The notes: a model not told the origin generated them from the letters alone. Positions 7,117-14,743 are shown, numbered from the stretch's first letter. The stretch: DNA of 14,743 nucleotides from Spirochaetia bacterium (GCA_026002025.1 BOAU01000053.1:1-14743); one strand, 5' to 3'. Numbers and translations: made by a program.

Positions 7117-7287
7117 CTATTTAAAATCCGAAGGACGCCGTTCAAGGCGTTTGCACTTTTCACATTCAGCTACGTTTTTGACCTTGCCATTTTCAAACAG
7201 GGTCTTCATCTTGACTTCACCGCCGCAGGAACAGAAAAATTTCTGGGTCGAAACGGTTGTACGGGCATTCTTACTGGCCTGAGCCAT
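7117..7287 (-). CDS. Small zinc-ribbon protein of unknown function
   Basis: A 56-residue frame starts at an ATG with an excellent ribosome binding site (AAGGAG, six bases upstream) and stops with TAG. Cysteines 19, 21, 42 and 45 form CxC and CxxC pairs 20 residues apart, the same pattern as zinc-type L31 (17 residues apart in the L31 of this window). The rest is highly basic, with Lys and Arg on both sides of the knuckle, so binding to RNA or DNA is plausible. It is the first gene of the rpsT-HU-lnt unit, directly behind a candidate promoter. I do not recognise a named family. The strong translation signal, the metal-binding pattern and the clean fit between promoter and rpsT make it a convincing real gene. 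Confidence 0.82.
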   Translation of the reverse strand: MAQASKNARTTVSTQKFFCSCGGEVKMKTLFENGKVKNVAECEKCKRLERRPSDFK

Positions 7288-7318
7288 ATCTTACTCCTTC
7301 AAGAAAATCTGTATAAAT

Positions 7319-7348
7319 AAAGTACTATGGATTGATAAAATTTGTCAA
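7319..7348 (-). promoter_or_regulatory. Candidate sigma70-type promoter of the zinc-ribbon/rpsT/HU/lnt unit
   Basis: On the minus strand a perfect TTGACA (7343-7348) is followed by an 18-base spacer and TACTTT (7319-7324), in an AT-rich patch 31 bases before the zinc-ribbon start. The -10 match is moderate. It sits between the TPR gene stop and the first gene of the next unit, where a promoter is expected. Confidence 0.5.
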
Positions 7349-7378
7349 CTGCCGCGCCGGCGGTTTGCACCAATGGCT

Positions 7379-8560
7379 CTAGGGCGTTTCTATGGCCCGT
7401 TCCACAAAGGGGCTCCGCAGCTGGGCCTGTGCCCTGCCCCGCCACTCCCCTGCGCCGGCCTGGTTGTTCAGAAATTCCCAAAAGCCCCGGGCGGAGGGGG
7501 TCTTGCCGGTTGCAAAAAGGGAACTGCCCAGGTAATAACTGGTACGATAGTACTCCACATCTTCGATATAGGCCTCTAATTCGCTTTTTCCCCTGATTTT
7601 TTCCATAAGATCATCAAGGGTGCTAAAGGTATAGTCATATTCACTGCGGAGAATTTCCTGCAGCAGGATCGTATTCTGAATAAGAAAGGCAAACATGAGG
7701 TGTTCCGCCGCCTGGTTATGCCGGCCCACTGCGTAATAATAAAAGCCCAGCCGCCGGTGTGCCTTCTCCACAACGGTGTTATCGTAGCGGTACAGGGACA
7801 GGAAACGGGTAATACCGTCCTGCCCCAGGATATTCAGCATGGAGGTCTGCGCGAATGCCCCGGCGCTGTTTGACCAGAGGGTATCGGCGGCCTCAGCCTC
7901 CCCTTCCTTTTCCCAGTTATGCCCCGGATTGACGCCGGAAAGGATTTCAATGAGGGCCCGCTCCATTTCAATGTACTCCTGCCGTATCCGGTGGATGTCG
8001 GCAATCTCATAGAGGAGTTGGGTATCAAAACCGGGATTTTCAAGGAGGCTGCGCTGCCGGTGGACCTTGAGAAACTGCGTAAGGGCCAGGGACAGTTCCC
8101 CCTCGACACGGTAGGTTTCCCCTATCCAGTACTCCGCTTCGGGGTAATCCTTAAACTTGCCAATCTCCGTAAGGGCCCTGGACGCCTTATTATCCAGGGA
8201 ATCCTTTGGAACACGGTAGTAGAGTTCCGCCAGGGCTGCGGCGGCATCTACCTGCCCCCGGTCGGCAATATAGAATTCCAGCTGATCCAGGTAATCCCCC
8301 ATGCGGCGGACTTCGGAAATTGAAAGGATGTTGATCAGATCCTGTTCCATCCGGCTATACATGGTCTGCCGCTGCCGCCGGGCATCCTCAAAGGCCAGGA
8401 GGGCGCTGCCGTAATCCCCTTCCCGGAAAAATGACTTGCCCTGTTCCATGGTATACCACCAGGGTCGTTCGGTCTGCCGTGCCGATAAACCGGCCTGGGC
8501 AGCAACAAAGCCGCCGCAGAAAAGGAGAATAAGAAGTGATAAAATCCTGAGCTTTCTCAT
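7379..8560 (-). CDS. Exported tetratricopeptide-repeat protein
   Basis: This 393-residue protein begins with a signal peptide (MRKLR, hydrophobic 6-20, probable cleavage after VAAQA near residue 23). The rest is helical with several TPR-like units: about 36-66 (GKSFFREGDYGSALLAFEDA), 143-170 (YWIGETYRVEGELSLALTQF), 268-295 (LGFYYYAVGRHNQAAEHLMF) and 340-367 (YYLGSSLFATGKTPSARGFW). Such proteins serve as binding scaffolds, here presumably in the periplasm. Cys15 lies in LLFC, but Phe before Cys is a poor lipobox, so I do not call it a lipoprotein. It lies 18 bases behind the small barrel gene and has GGAG before the ATG, so the two form an operon. The partner is unknown. Confidence 0.8.
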   Translation of the reverse strand: MRKLRILSLLILLFCGGFVAAQAGLSARQTERPWWYTMEQGKSFFREGDYGSALLAFEDARRQRQTMYSRMEQDLINILSISEVRRMGDYLDQLEFYIADRGQVDAAAALAELYYRVPKDSLDNKASRALTEIGKFKDYPEAEYWIGETYRVEGELSLALTQFLKVHRQRSLLENPGFDTQLLYEIADIHRIRQEYIEMERALIEILSGVNPGHNWEKEGEAEAADTLWSNSAGAFAQTSMLNILGQDGITRFLSLYRYDNTVVEKAHRRLGFYYYAVGRHNQAAEHLMFAFLIQNTILLQEILRSEYDYTFSTLDDLMEKIRGKSELEAYIEDVEYYRTSYYLGSSLFATGKTPSARGFWEFLNNQAGAGEWRGRAQAQLRSPFVERAIETP

Positions 8561-8578
8561 ATCACTCCGTTAAAAAGG

Positions 8579-9076
8579 TCAGAACCAGACCCGCAGCCCC
8601 AGCTCTCCCCCCCCGACAAAATACAGGAGGGAACCGGTATTAATCCCCACTCCAATACCCGGGGCTATCTCAAGAAAGAGTTCAAATGTCTCATTGATGT
8701 GCCAGGACAGCCCCACGGGAACCCTGACACCGGCGCCCAAACTAAAACCATCTCCAAAAAAGAAATGGCCGAAAGCGCCCACTCCCAAAAACCAGTCCAG
8801 ATTGAAGGACCCGCTGTCAACAAGATCCCTGTCAAAAATGTAATAATCACCGCTTACCCCAACACCAAAGCGCGAGCCAAGCAATACGTTAACACCCCAG
8901 AAGACCGGAACATTCGGCACCTTCAGACTGAGGGTCGGAATAAAAAATCCGCCAAGGGTTCCGCCATCGCCGCCGGCAATAATACCGATTCCCAATCCGT
9001 CAGAATGGTCCGCAGACACTCCCCCGATGCCGAGTACGAGTCCGATAAGACACACCAGTAAAAATTTCTTTTTCAT
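8579..9076 (-). CDS. Small outer-membrane beta-barrel protein, possibly DUF3996-like
   Basis: From the ATG at 9076 this is a 165-residue protein with a signal peptide (MKKK, hydrophobic 5-18, cleavage after GVSA). The mature part is rich in Gly and aromatics in alternating patterns (GVGVSGDYYIFD, FNLDWFLGVGAFGHFFFGDG, FSLGAGVRVPVGLSWHI) and ends with GLRVWF, a terminal Phe typical of barrels inserted by the BAM machinery. Its size suits an eight-stranded barrel. It recalls the small spirochaete barrels of the DUF3996 type (Borrelia), but that assignment is from memory. An ATG at 9082 and a GTG at 9085 are also possible starts; GAGGGG is best spaced (8 bases) for 9076. It is followed after 18 bases by the TPR gene. 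Confidence 0.78.
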   Translation of the reverse strand: MKKKFLLVCLIGLVLGIGGVSADHSDGLGIGIIAGGDGGTLGGFFIPTLSLKVPNVPVFWGVNVLLGSRFGVGVSGDYYIFDRDLVDSGSFNLDWFLGVGAFGHFFFGDGFSLGAGVRVPVGLSWHINETFELFLEIAPGIGVGINTGSLLYFVGGGELGLRVWF

Positions 9077-9117
9077 ACACATCACCCCTCAGGCAATCGC
9101 GGTTATAAGATTTTTTG

Positions 9118-9146
9118 ATTATAAACTATTTACCGATCAATGAGAA
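9118..9146 (-). promoter_or_regulatory. Candidate promoter of the barrel-TPR unit
   Basis: A perfect -10 box TATAAT (9118-9123, minus strand) has a weak -35-like TTCTCA 17 bases upstream (9141-9146). It lies in the AT-rich 86-base gap behind ispG, about 40 bases before the barrel gene start. No strong terminator for ispG is visible in the same gap. Confidence 0.45.
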
Positions 9147-9162
9147 TAAGCCCATTATTGTT

Positions 9163-10323
9163 TTAAAACCGCTCCAGTTCTTCCCGGAAAGCCCCGTCCG
9201 CATCCGCGGCATCAATGGTACGGATCACCTTTCCATGCCGGAAGATAAGCACCTTATCCCCCGCGCCGGTGATCCCAAGGTCCGCATGGCGGGCCTCCCC
9301 CGGCCCATTCACCGCGCAGCCCATGACCGCCACGGTGATGTTTTTATCCATGGCATAGAGAGTAGGCTGCCATTTTTCGGTAAAGCCGTGGGTGTCAAAA
9401 CCGTTCCTGCCGCAGCGCGGGCAGGAAACGATCTTGACCCCCTGCCCCTGCGATCCGGCACGGCGTGCCGCTATCCCGGCCTGTTCCGCCACCGTTTCAC
9501 CGTTTTTGGCAAAGACCCCGCCTGAGTCAACGGCGCAGGCCAATATCTCCCGGCCGGCGATCACCTCCCGTTCCACGGTGTCCGAAAGGGATACCCGGAT
9601 GGTGTCTCCAATCCCTTCGGAAAGAAGGGCCATAAGGGCCGCAGTGTTCCGCACCACACCGGCGATCAGGGGCCCCGCTTCGGTGACCCCGATATGGAGG
9701 GGCACATCGGTCCGTTCCGCCAAAAGCCGGTTTGCCCTTATGGTATCGGCAACCGAGGAGGCTTTCATGGAGACCAAACAAGAGGAAAAATCAAATTCCC
9801 GGAAGATTGCCAATTCCCGTTCCGCCGCACCCACCAGAGCTTCCGCCTGGCTTAGGTCTCCGGAATCCACCCTGTCGCGGAGGTCCAGGGGGAGGCTCCC
9901 GGCGTTCACCCCGATGCGGATGGGCCGGTTCTTCGCGGCGGCCTTGGTGAGCACCGCCTCCACCCGCTCACGGCTGCCAATGTTGCCGGGGTTGATCCGT
10001 ATTTTTGCGATGGGGAAATCAAGACAGCGGAGGGCGATCTTGTAATCAAAGTGGATGTCCGCCACCAGGGGCATGGAAACCATCGAAGCAAGGTTCCCCA
10101 GGACCTCGGCAGCCTCAAGGTCCGGGACGGCAAAACGGAGCAGACTGCAACCCATGCGTTTAAGGGCCGTAATCCGCTCAACCACCGCTTCCCCGGCCTT
10201 GCCTTCAAGATCGGAAAAACCCAAGCGGTCCTTCCACATGGTCTGAATAAGGACCGGGGAATTACCGCCTATGGTGAGGGCATCCACATGATCAAAACCG
10301 CCAATGGCGACGACCCGGGACAT
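9163..10323 (-). CDS. ispG: 4-hydroxy-3-methylbut-2-en-1-yl diphosphate synthase
   Basis: IspG (GcpE) converts MEcPP to HMBPP in the non-mevalonate isoprenoid pathway using a [4Fe-4S] cluster. In this 386-residue protein the TIM-barrel part shows PLVADIHFDYKIAL (85-98), KIRINPGNIG (107-116), PIRIGVNAGSLPLDL (134-148) and SEGIGDTIRVSL (235-246). The cluster ligands are Cys301, Cys304 (SCPRCGR), Cys336 (VMGCAVNGPGEA) and Glu343, equivalent to E. coli Cys270, Cys273, Cys305 and Glu312. About 25 extra, mostly small or polar residues lie at roughly 263-296, just before the first cysteine pair. The ATG has no good ribosome binding site and lies 32 bases behind atpK, so it may depend on transcription and translation from the V-ATPase operon. 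Confidence 0.97.
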   Translation of the reverse strand: MSRVVAIGGFDHVDALTIGGNSPVLIQTMWKDRLGFSDLEGKAGEAVVERITALKRMGCSLLRFAVPDLEAAEVLGNLASMVSMPLVADIHFDYKIALRCLDFPIAKIRINPGNIGSRERVEAVLTKAAAKNRPIRIGVNAGSLPLDLRDRVDSGDLSQAEALVGAAERELAIFREFDFSSCLVSMKASSVADTIRANRLLAERTDVPLHIGVTEAGPLIAGVVRNTAALMALLSEGIGDTIRVSLSDTVEREVIAGREILACAVDSGGVFAKNGETVAEQAGIAARRAGSQGQGVKIVSCPRCGRNGFDTHGFTEKWQPTLYAMDKNITVAVMGCAVNGPGEARHADLGITGAGDKVLIFRHGKVIRTIDAADADGAFREELERF

Positions 10324-10347
10324 CCGGTTTAAATCTACAAACTGATC

Positions 10348-10369
10348 TGATTAGCCTAAAGGCTAATCA
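10348..10369 (-). other. Hairpin across the atpK stop codon
   Basis: A perfect 9-bp stem (10348-10356 with 10361-10369) and a 4-base loop include the last codons and stop of atpK and lie 25 bases before the ispG start. There is no T tract behind it on either strand, so it is not a typical intrinsic terminator. It could protect the 3' end of the V-ATPase mRNA or lower expression of ispG. Confidence 0.5.
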
Positions 10370-10793
10370 TGGAGAGAACCATCGCAAAAATAGCAACGGT
10401 TTCGCAGATACCTACGATCATCATGTAATTGACAAAGCCCTTGCCGGTTTCCCCGGTGGCGTCCGCACCCGCTGCGCCCGCCTTGCCCTGGGCAATGGCG
10501 GAGAAGGCAATGGCAAGCCCGGATGCGAGGCCGATACCGAGGTACAGCGGTCCGTTTTCGGGATTCGCAAGGGCCGCGGGCTTCATAAAGAGGAAGCCCA
10601 GAATATAGCCGTAGAAAGTCTGGGTTAAAGGCGCGCCGCCGAAGGCCAGCAGGGTCATGGGCGCCGCCTTGTTCCCCAGGTAACACTTCTTCCATGCCCC
10701 GATAACCGCCTGACCGGCAATTCCGATACCAAACGCCGAACCCAATGCGGAAATACCCATCACAATACCTGCGCCGATTAAACCTAAATTCAT
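10356..10793 (-). CDS. atpK: V-type ATPase/synthase subunit K (proteolipid ring)
   Basis: This 145-residue, highly hydrophobic protein has four membrane helices (about 4-30, 46-70, 83-105, 121-143), the duplicated hairpin typical of V-type K subunits. The ion-binding Glu131 is in helix 4 (GICETVAIF). Thr57-Gln58 in helix 2 (APLTQTFYG) and Gln102 in helix 3 (AIAQGK) match Thr64, Gln65 and Gln110 of the E. hirae NtpK ring, which coordinate Na+ together with Glu139. As in NtpK, helix 2 has no carboxylate. I infer Na+ specificity; the sequence does not prove it. GAGGAG lies six bases before the ATG. It is the last gene of the V-ATPase operon, 48 bases behind atpI. Confidence 0.96.
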   Translation of the reverse strand: MNLGLIGAGIVMGISALGSAFGIGIAGQAVIGAWKKCYLGNKAAPMTLLAFGGAPLTQTFYGYILGFLFMKPAALANPENGPLYLGIGLASGLAIAFSAIAQGKAGAAGADATGETGKGFVNYMMIVGICETVAIFAMVLSMISL

Positions 10794-10841
10794 GATTAAC
10801 TCCTCTTACTTTGTTTCGTTTATAAAATCCGGCCAGCCGGA

Positions 10842-12779
10842 CTATGTTTCATTCTTTAGCCGATTATCAATCGGACGTTTCGCAAACGGTTTATATGCAA
10901 AGCCCGACCAGGTGAGTCCCACGTGGCCGGAGAATTCCAGTGTGTTAAGGCGGACCCCATGGACCAGCACCGACAGCACATTGAGGACCAGGTTAAGGCC
11001 GTGGCCAAAGACCACCAGCACGATCCCAAAGATGAAGAACAGGAGATGCCCCAGCATGGGACCGGCCATGGCGTTCACCGTGGCGGCAATCGCCCCGCCG
11101 GCAAGCCCCACCGCCCAAAGCCTGATATAGGACATAATATCGGAAAACACATTGGCGATACCCAAAATCACCGAAATGATGTTCTTGCAGCTTTCCAGTA
11201 CCGACTTGCCGAAGCTGCCGTCATAGTTGGCGAACATGAAGTTCAGCACAAAGCCCGCTCCAAAGAGGTACACCATGGGCATCATCATGGGAATCTGCCT
11301 GAACTCGTTGCTGGCTATAAGGGAAAGTATGATGAAGTACATCCCCACCAGCATGGCGACGGAACCCACATCCCCCAGGAGCTTGAGGGTCCGGCTCCTG
11401 ATAATGACAAGGATATGCCCGATGGAAAGGTGCAGCAGGGCCAGGGAGAAACAGAGGATCATCAAGTTCTGTTGAACGATGCCCGCGTCATAGTCCGATT
11501 TTGCAGAAGTAACATTTGAGATAAGGGGCAGGGATATGTCCTGCAGGAATTGCGGGAGCGCGGCCGTATCAATGGCGAACCAGGTACAGGTCAGCACCCC
11601 CCAGACAAAGTTGGAAAGCCCCAAAAGGAAGAACAGTTTGAAGACGGCGGGAACGCCCTTTTTTGCCGTTTTGATAATACAGCAAATAGCGGCAAGTAAA
11701 AGTATGGCGCCGTAGCCCGCGTCCCCGAAGATCATCCCAAAAAAGACACAGAAGAAAAACAGGAAAAAGCCGGAAATGTCCACCTCGTTGTAACCGGGCA
11801 CCACTTCGAGGAAGTCCGTCAGGGGGTAGATGAGGCTCGCCAGCTTGTTGTTCTTAAGCTTGGTGGGAACCTCGTCTTCCGGGCCGGGATCTTCGGCAAG
11901 AAGGGCCCAGCCGTTTTCCGCGGCGGCCCGCTTGAGCACTCCAAGGTCTTCCTGAGGGGCAAAACCGGTGAGCCAGGAAACGGCGTAGTCGGCGGGGACA
12001 TCCTCAAGGACATCCATTCCCGCCCGTGCCCGTTCAAATTCGATAAGCTCGTCAAGGGATTTCTTTTCCGTTTCAAGCCGGGACTTGCGGAAGGCTAATG
12101 CCCCCAACTGCTTTTCTATGTCTGCTGTTCTGGCCCGGATATCCGCCATATTGACGTCAATTTCCGAAAGGGATCGTTCCGGCAGCACAAAGGGGCTTTC
12201 CCCTTCCAGTTCTTTGTCCAGAACAAGAATAAAAACCGAAGTTTTACTTGTGCCAAGGACTATGTGCCGCACCTCATCGGGAAGGGCTTCATAATCTTTA
12301 AGGGGAAGTTCATAGAGGAAAAGGGCGAGCCCATCGGCCGCCAGAGCCTTGATATCCTGGGGATTAAAGTTACCCCATTTTTCGATACGGCTCCGCTCCC
12401 GTGCCAGAGAGGCCAGCTGTTCCTGAAGGGTTTTGCGTTCTTCCCCCAGTTCCAGCACCTGGGTCTGAAAATCCGGCGCCGATTCTGCGTCAAGGCCCTC
12501 GGCGGAATAGGGTTCCGGCACTATGCGGTCGGTGGCCCTGCGGCGAGGTTTTTCCGTTGCAGCCTGGGCGGCAGCGGCTTTTTTATCAACCTGATAGGGC
12601 ATCAGTATGCCCTGTGCGTTTTCAAGCCTGGTCTTTTTTTCCAAAAGTTTACCCAGAGAATCCGAAATGGCGCTCTTTTTTTCCAGATGCACCACACCCA
12701 GTTCCCTAAGCTTTTTAAGGGAAGCCTCCCGGTTCTTGTCCAGAACAACGAGGGATACCTTTTTCATAGGTACGATCAT
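10842..12779 (-). CDS. atpI: V-type ATPase/synthase subunit I (membrane stator, a-subunit homologue)
   Basis: This 645-residue protein has a soluble N-terminal half (about 1-325) with long charged coiled-coil helices around 105-135 and 205-255, and a C-terminal half with about seven membrane helices (from about 335). The essential arginine of the a-subunit family is Arg553 in MSYIRLWAVGLAGGAI, matching the eukaryotic LRLWALSLA segment. HGVRLNTLEF (607-616) near the end is also characteristic. Its Arg faces the K ring and drives ion release. The start at 12779 overlaps the atpD stop (ATGA); a second ATG at 12767 is possible. A linker at 66-82 is rich in Ala and basic residues. Confidence 0.96.
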   Translation of the reverse strand: MIVPMKKVSLVVLDKNREASLKKLRELGVVHLEKKSAISDSLGKLLEKKTRLENAQGILMPYQVDKKAAAAQAATEKPRRRATDRIVPEPYSAEGLDAESAPDFQTQVLELGEERKTLQEQLASLARERSRIEKWGNFNPQDIKALAADGLALFLYELPLKDYEALPDEVRHIVLGTSKTSVFILVLDKELEGESPFVLPERSLSEIDVNMADIRARTADIEKQLGALAFRKSRLETEKKSLDELIEFERARAGMDVLEDVPADYAVSWLTGFAPQEDLGVLKRAAAENGWALLAEDPGPEDEVPTKLKNNKLASLIYPLTDFLEVVPGYNEVDISGFFLFFFCVFFGMIFGDAGYGAILLLAAICCIIKTAKKGVPAVFKLFFLLGLSNFVWGVLTCTWFAIDTAALPQFLQDISLPLISNVTSAKSDYDAGIVQQNLMILCFSLALLHLSIGHILVIIRSRTLKLLGDVGSVAMLVGMYFIILSLIASNEFRQIPMMMPMVYLFGAGFVLNFMFANYDGSFGKSVLESCKNIISVILGIANVFSDIMSYIRLWAVGLAGGAIAATVNAMAGPMLGHLLFFIFGIVLVVFGHGLNLVLNVLSVLVHGVRLNTLEFSGHVGLTWSGFAYKPFAKRPIDNRLKNET

Positions 12780-13390
12780 GAGGCGCCCCCTTGGGCGGCC
12801 CTGGCCAAGCCCCGTTTCGCGATTTTGCCCCGGACTACCGCGGCGGTCTGCTGATCCCCAAGGTATACCCCGATCTTCTTGATGTTTACCTTGGTTTCGG
12901 GGATTTTGATCTTTTCAAAGAGGTTCACCCGCTGGGTGGTTACCCGCAATTCGTGGGCCAGACGGCGGCGCTGTTCTTCGACAATCCGGGCTTCCAAATC
13001 CAGAAGCAGCACCTGCTGCATCCGTTCCACCGCCGTGTCGAGCCAGAGGGGAGTTTTCAGGAGATCGTAGGGTTCCACTTCAAATTCGGCACCCTGGAAC
13101 AGGGGGATGCTTACCCCGGCGATGTTCCCTGTGTCGGTTTTCAGGCTGCTGATACGCACCAAGTCGGGGGTAAAGACACCGGTTTCACCGTATACGGCAA
13201 TCCAGGCCTTGAAGGATTCGTCGATCCGATCCTTCTCCTCCATCAATTCTTTGATACGGATCTCGGTTGTGCGGATTTCCGCCTGGAGCTGCTGCTTTTT
13301 GAGCATCAGGGTAGGAAGATAGCGCTGATACATTTTCAGAGAATCTTTTTGTTTTTTCAGCTCATTTTTGGTGAGCTTTATCTTTGCCAT
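12776..13390 (-). CDS. atpD: V-type ATPase/synthase subunit D (central shaft)
   Basis: This 204-residue protein is mostly two long helices, at the N-terminus (about 5-65, starting KLTKNELKKQKDSLKMYQRYLPTL) and the C-terminus (about 110-170, with RRRLAHELRVTTQRVNLFEKIKIP), separated by a short globular part. This is the rotating shaft of V-type enzymes. RVNALE.. in related proteins corresponds to RVNLFEK here. It starts seven bases after atpB with AGAGGG overlapping the atpB stop, and its own stop overlaps the atpI start. Length is normal for the family. Confidence 0.96.
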   Translation of the reverse strand: MAKIKLTKNELKKQKDSLKMYQRYLPTLMLKKQQLQAEIRTTEIRIKELMEEKDRIDESFKAWIAVYGETGVFTPDLVRISSLKTDTGNIAGVSIPLFQGAEFEVEPYDLLKTPLWLDTAVERMQQVLLLDLEARIVEEQRRRLAHELRVTTQRVNLFEKIKIPETKVNIKKIGVYLGDQQTAAVVRGKIAKRGLARAAQGGAS

Positions 13391-13397
13391 AACCCTC

Positions 13398-14696
13398 TTA
13401 GTCCTTCTTGGGCCAGAATTTACTGATCAACTCGGTCCGCAGACCCGTTTCTTCGGGGCTGAAACAGTCGGCGAGGATCTCCCAGCCAAGGTCCAGGGCC
13501 CGTTCCAGGGGGATATTGACCGAAAGGTCCATCATCTTCTTTTCAAACTGATCCCCGTATTTGAGGAGCTTGTCGTCCCAGGCGGTCATGATGAAGCCCA
13601 TGGCCTTCTTTTCCAGGGTCTCCCGGTAGGCGGAATAGAGCTTGATCATGCCGTCCATGAGGGCGCGGTGATCATCGCGGGTCTTGCCGTTGACCTGCTG
13701 CTTGAGCCGGGACAGGGAGCCGAAGGGCTCGATGCGGCCGCCCTTGAGGTAGTATTGGCCTTCGGTGATGTAACCGGTGTTGTCCGGCACCGGGTGGGTC
13801 ACATCGTCGCCGGGCATAGTGGTAACACCAAGGATGGTGATGGACCCGGCATCGGCGAATTTAACCGCCTTTTCGTAGCGGCTGGCAAGCTGGCTGTACA
13901 AATCGCCGGGATAACCGCGGTTGGAAGGCACCTGCTCCTGGATAATCGAAATTTCCTTCATGGCATCGGCGAAGTTGGTCATGTCGGTAAGGAGGACCAG
14001 CACGGCCTTGCCCTGGAGTGCAAATTGCTCCGCCACGGCCAGGGACATATCGGGGATCATGAGGCATTCTACGGTGGGGTCAGATGCGGTGTGGACAAAC
14101 ATCACCGTGCGGGAAAGGGCGCCCCCCTCTTCCAGGGTATCCTTGAAGAAAAGGTAATCGTCGTATTTAAGGCCCATGCCCCCCAGGATGATCACGTCAA
14201 CCTCGGCCTGCATGGCGATACGGGCCAGAAGTTCGTTGTAGGGCTCCCCGGAGACCGAGAAAATCGGCAGCTTCTGAGATACCACCAGGGTGTTGAAAAG
14301 GTCGATCATGGGGATACCGGTACGGATCATGTCCCGGGGGATGATGCGCTGGGCAGGGTTAACCGAAGGGCCCCCGATGGAGATCATGTTTTCGGTGAGG
14401 GCGGGCCCCTTGTCGCGGGGAGAACCGGAACCGGTAAAGACCCGGCCCATGAGATTTTCCGAGAAGGACACCTGCATCTGCCGGCCCAGGAAGCGGACCG
14501 TGTCGCCGGTGGAAATACCCCGGCCCCCGGCAAATACCTGGAGGGACACCATGTCGTTTTCCAGGCGGTTCACCTCCGCAAGGGAGGTACCGAACACGGT
14601 GTCAACCTCGGCAAGGTCCCCGTAGCGGATGCCCCCGGCCTTGACCGTGATCACGCTGCCGGTGATGGATTCTATTTTGCTGTATACCTTATTCAT
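13398..14696 (-). CDS. atpB: V-type ATPase/synthase subunit B (non-catalytic)
   Basis: This 432-residue protein aligns in order with bacterial and archaeal B subunits: a beta-barrel start ([22 protein letters not shown]), [25 protein letters not shown]-like [21 protein letters not shown] (112-132), [22 protein letters not shown] and [20 protein letters not shown]. In place of a catalytic P-loop it has SVSGEPYNE (147-155), without GKT, as expected for the regulatory nucleotide-binding subunit. It starts ten bases behind atpA with AGGGA before the ATG. The operon order A-B-D-I-K is that of spirochaete V-ATPases; subunits C, F and G are not encoded in this stretch. Confidence 0.97.
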   Translation of the reverse strand: MNKVYSKIESITGSVITVKAGGIRYGDLAEVDTVFGTSLAEVNRLENDMVSLQVFAGGRGISTGDTVRFLGRQMQVSFSENLMGRVFTGSGSPRDKGPALTENMISIGGPSVNPAQRIIPRDMIRTGIPMIDLFNTLVVSQKLPIFSVSGEPYNELLARIAMQAEVDVIILGGMGLKYDDYLFFKDTLEEGGALSRTVMFVHTASDPTVECLMIPDMSLAVAEQFALQGKAVLVLLTDMTNFADAMKEISIIQEQVPSNRGYPGDLYSQLASRYEKAVKFADAGSITILGVTTMPGDDVTHPVPDNTGYITEGQYYLKGGRIEPFGSLSRLKQQVNGKTRDDHRALMDGMIKLYSAYRETLEKKAMGFIMTAWDDKLLKYGDQFEKKMMDLSVNIPLERALDLGWEILADCFSPEETGLRTELISKFWPKKD

Positions 14697-14706
14697 ACGT
14701 CCCTAC

Positions 14707-14743
14707 CTACGCCAGGATTTTTTCAACTGTTTTGTCCAAGCCC
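14707..14743 (-). CDS. atpA: V-type ATPase/synthase subunit A, C-terminal end only
   Basis: The last 11 complete codons of an open frame (GLDKTVEKILA, then TAG) enter from the right edge, ten bases before atpB. The position directly upstream of atpB is that of the catalytic A subunit in this operon type, and the helical charged ending suits it. The assignment rests mainly on context because so little is visible. Confidence 0.7.
   Translation of the reverse strand, partial: GLDKTVEKILA

Noticed and set aside
8500..8560. Lipobox in the TPR protein (LLFC at residues 12-15).
   Set aside because: Phe directly before Cys is a poor lipobox, and a normal signal peptidase I site (VAAQA) follows.
9161..9170. 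Palindrome TTTTAAAA at the end of ispG as a terminator.
   Set aside because: It is short, purely AT and self-complementary without a stable stem and loop.
12264..13426. Plus-strand open frames opposite atpI and atpD.
   Set aside because: They are shadows of conserved V-ATPase genes and have no convincing start signals or motifs.
14230..14260. Missing GKT in the P-loop region of AtpB as a possible defect.
   Set aside because: Lack of a catalytic P-loop is normal for B subunits; the catalytic site is in subunit A.

Overview
The window looks like chromosomal core sequence from a spirochaete of the Treponema group. I judge this from gene content, not from a database search. The content includes a bacterial V-type ATPase operon (A-B-D-I-K order, the arrangement known from Borrelia and Treponema), a Rho with a long N-terminal extension, a bactofilin, and a small outer-membrane barrel of a kind seen in spirochaetes. 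There is no rRNA, tRNA, phage, insertion sequence or CRISPR array. Nearly all genes lie on the minus strand. Only a lipoprotein gene and a gene remnant at the left edge are on the plus strand.

Layout from left to right. Positions 14-559 (+) encode a lipoprotein, followed by the decayed remnant of what looks like an HD-domain hydrolase (556-755). Positions 793-887 hold three tandem perfect hairpins with the same loop and different stems, lying between the convergent plus- and minus-strand genes. Minus-strand transcription then runs, read from right to left, as four units. Unit 1 is the V-ATPase operon (end of atpA, atpB, atpD, atpI, atpK), with ispG 32 bases behind it. Unit 2 is a small barrel protein plus a TPR protein, both exported. 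Unit 3 is a small zinc-ribbon protein, rpsT, an HU/IHF-type protein, lnt, a response regulator, a bactofilin and pncC. Unit 4 is rho and rpmE, ending at the hairpin array.

How the genes work together. Unit 3 is tightly packed: from the HU gene to pncC each start overlaps the previous stop (ATGA three times, 8 bases once), so translation is probably coupled. It mixes ribosome and nucleoid proteins with envelope functions (lipoprotein acylation, a cytoskeletal polymer, a regulator without a DNA-binding domain). Lnt would mature lipoproteins such as the one at 14-559. The V-ATPase proteolipid keeps the residues that bind Na+ in the Enterococcus hirae K ring, which suggests a sodium-coupled pump or synthase. 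IspG makes an isoprenoid precursor with an iron-sulfur cluster.

Most notable are the hairpin array, the disordered Gly/Asn-rich extension of Rho, an unrecognised 56-residue protein with an L31-like cysteine pattern, and the Na+-type ligand set in AtpK. I see no clear new multi-gene defence or mobile system here. The window is mainly ordinary housekeeping sequence with a few unusual details.
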